Source: Patescibacteria group bacterium (GTDB taxonomy: Bacteria > Patescibacteriota > Patescibacteriia > UBA1558 > GWA2-36-10). Taken from it: DNA of 14,414 bases. Below are positions 13,743-14,414 of the stretch, piece by piece. A model generated the notes under the pieces. That model ran no database searches and was not told the origin of the DNA. It saw only the letters and a program-made list of their open reading frames with translations. The DNA lies in the NCBI GenBank assembly GCA_030917205.1, contig JAUPVE010000004.1, forward strand, positions 1-14,414. The letters run 5' to 3'. The translations under genes were made by a program, and so were the position numbers. Position 1 is the stretch's first letter. Each line of letters begins with the position of its first letter.

Positions 13743-14414
13743 ATGAAAGTTCCAAAACTGCAAATTGGTCAGTTCGAATTTGAGCTGCCAATAGTTCAAG
13801 GCGCCATGGGGGTCCAGGTCTCTTCCTTCCCTTTGCCAGCAGTAGTAGCCAACGAAGGTGGCTTGGGTACTATCACCAGTATCGTGTCTTTGGGTGTTCA
13901 GAGGGCAAGTCATGATGATTTTATCCATCTTTCGCAGGAGGAGTTGAGACTCGAGATAGAACGATGTTGTGCTATGACCAGTAAGTCCCTAGCAGTGAAT
14001 GTGATGGGGGCAATGAATAATGTGCACGAGCTTATCGAAACGGCCGTAGATAATGGCATCAAGATGATTGTCTATGGCGCCGGTATTCCCAAAAGTTTAC
14101 CGGGTATAGTTCCAGACCCTGGTGTCAATCTGGTTCCCATTGTCAGTTCAGCTGAGCTAGCTGCTTATTTATTGGCCTTGTGGCAAAGGCGCTATCAAAG
14201 GACGCCAGGTGCTTTTATTCTGGAGGGACCTTTGGCCGGTGGCCATCTTGGTTTCAATCAAGCAGAGCTTGATAATCCCCAGGAATTTTCTTTGGAGAAA
14301 ATCTTGGTGAAGCTACTGGCGGTTGTTCGTCCATACGAACAAACTCTTGGTAAGAAGATTCCAGTCATCGTGGCTGGTGGTATTTACACTGGAGCAGACG
14401 CAGCCTACATGTTG
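13743..14414 (+). CDS. Nitronate monooxygenase / 2-nitropropane dioxygenase family, 3' end outside window
   Basis: FMN-dependent TIM-barrel family that includes nitronate monooxygenases and the enoyl-ACP reductase FabK. The start is ATG 13743, with GGAGGG (13729-13734) 8 nt upstream. 224 codons are seen without a stop before the window ends. The N-terminus has PIVQGAMG (16-23) and ANEGGLGTI, the flavin-binding start of the family. The block EGPLAGGHLGF (about 161-171) carries the conserved AGGH. IPVIVAGGIYTG (about 206-217) is a phosphate-binding strand of the barrel. It could detoxify nitronates or, less likely, serve lipid synthesis. The strong SD sets it apart from the AT-rich core genes. 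The missing C-terminus prevents a length comparison. Confidence 0.88.
   Translation, partial: MKVPKLQIGQFEFELPIVQGAMGVQVSSFPLPAVVANEGGLGTITSIVSLGVQRASHDDFIHLSQEELRLEIERCCAMTSKSLAVNVMGAMNNVHELIETAVDNGIKMIVYGAGIPKSLPGIVPDPGVNLVPIVSSAELAAYLLALWQRRYQRTPGAFILEGPLAGGHLGFNQAELDNPQEFSLEKILVKLLAVVRPYEQTLGKKIPVIVAGGIYTGADAAYML

Overview
The window looks like a chromosome segment of a Patescibacteria / Candidate Phyla Radiation (CPR) bacterium. The reasons are the divergent 16S rRNA, the compact AT-rich housekeeping genes without Shine-Dalgarno (SD) sites, a bS16 protein with an acidic tail, and a short SMC. Placement near class ABY1/Parcubacteria is only an impression from the 16S. TAA, TAG and TGA all act as stops, so the standard bacterial code fits.

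Layout. 1-682: rnc, missing its 5' end, with a terminator on its stop codon. 683-1082: no protein gene; a 36-bp direct repeat, a nested hairpin, and a strongly promoted transcription unit (about 900-1073) that looks like a structured ncRNA. 1083-1619: a self-contained GC-rich unit (promoter, SD, 135-aa orphan gene, hairpin). 1625-4290: smc with its own promoter and a 30-bp palindromic terminator shared with a convergent two-domain UDP-sugar dehydrogenase-like gene (4289-5119, minus). 5205-6125: rpsP and khpA, each with a promoter. 6146-7143: a sugar-nucleotide epimerase. 7159-7503 (minus): a 114-aa orphan. 7609-8412: trmD. 8422-10697: a GC-rich two-gene unit encoding a secreted protein with a possible beta-barrel region and a lipoprotein with two PKD/Ig-like repeats. 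10726-12648: a solitary 16S rRNA unit with promoter, leader, RNase III-type processing stem and terminator, and no 23S. 12692-13635: tRNA-Ile, -Phe, -Pro, a GrpB-family gene and tRNA-Gly. 13655-end: a nitronate monooxygenase-like gene cut by the window edge.

How it fits together. The order rnc-smc-(...)-rpsP-khpA-(...)-trmD is the skeleton of the Bacillus-type rnc-smc-ftsY-ffh-rpsP-khpA-rimM-trmD-rplS cluster. Here it has lost several members and is broken up by inserted units, so nearly every gene carries its own promoter and terminator. The core genes serve RNA processing (RNase III), chromosome organisation (SMC), ribosome assembly (bS16, KhpA) and tRNA modification (TrmD). The inserted units differ in base composition and use strong SD sites. 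The most unusual items are the apparently hinge-less SMC, the envelope-protein pair, the candidate ncRNA, and the isolated 16S unit with a covarying 530 pseudoknot.
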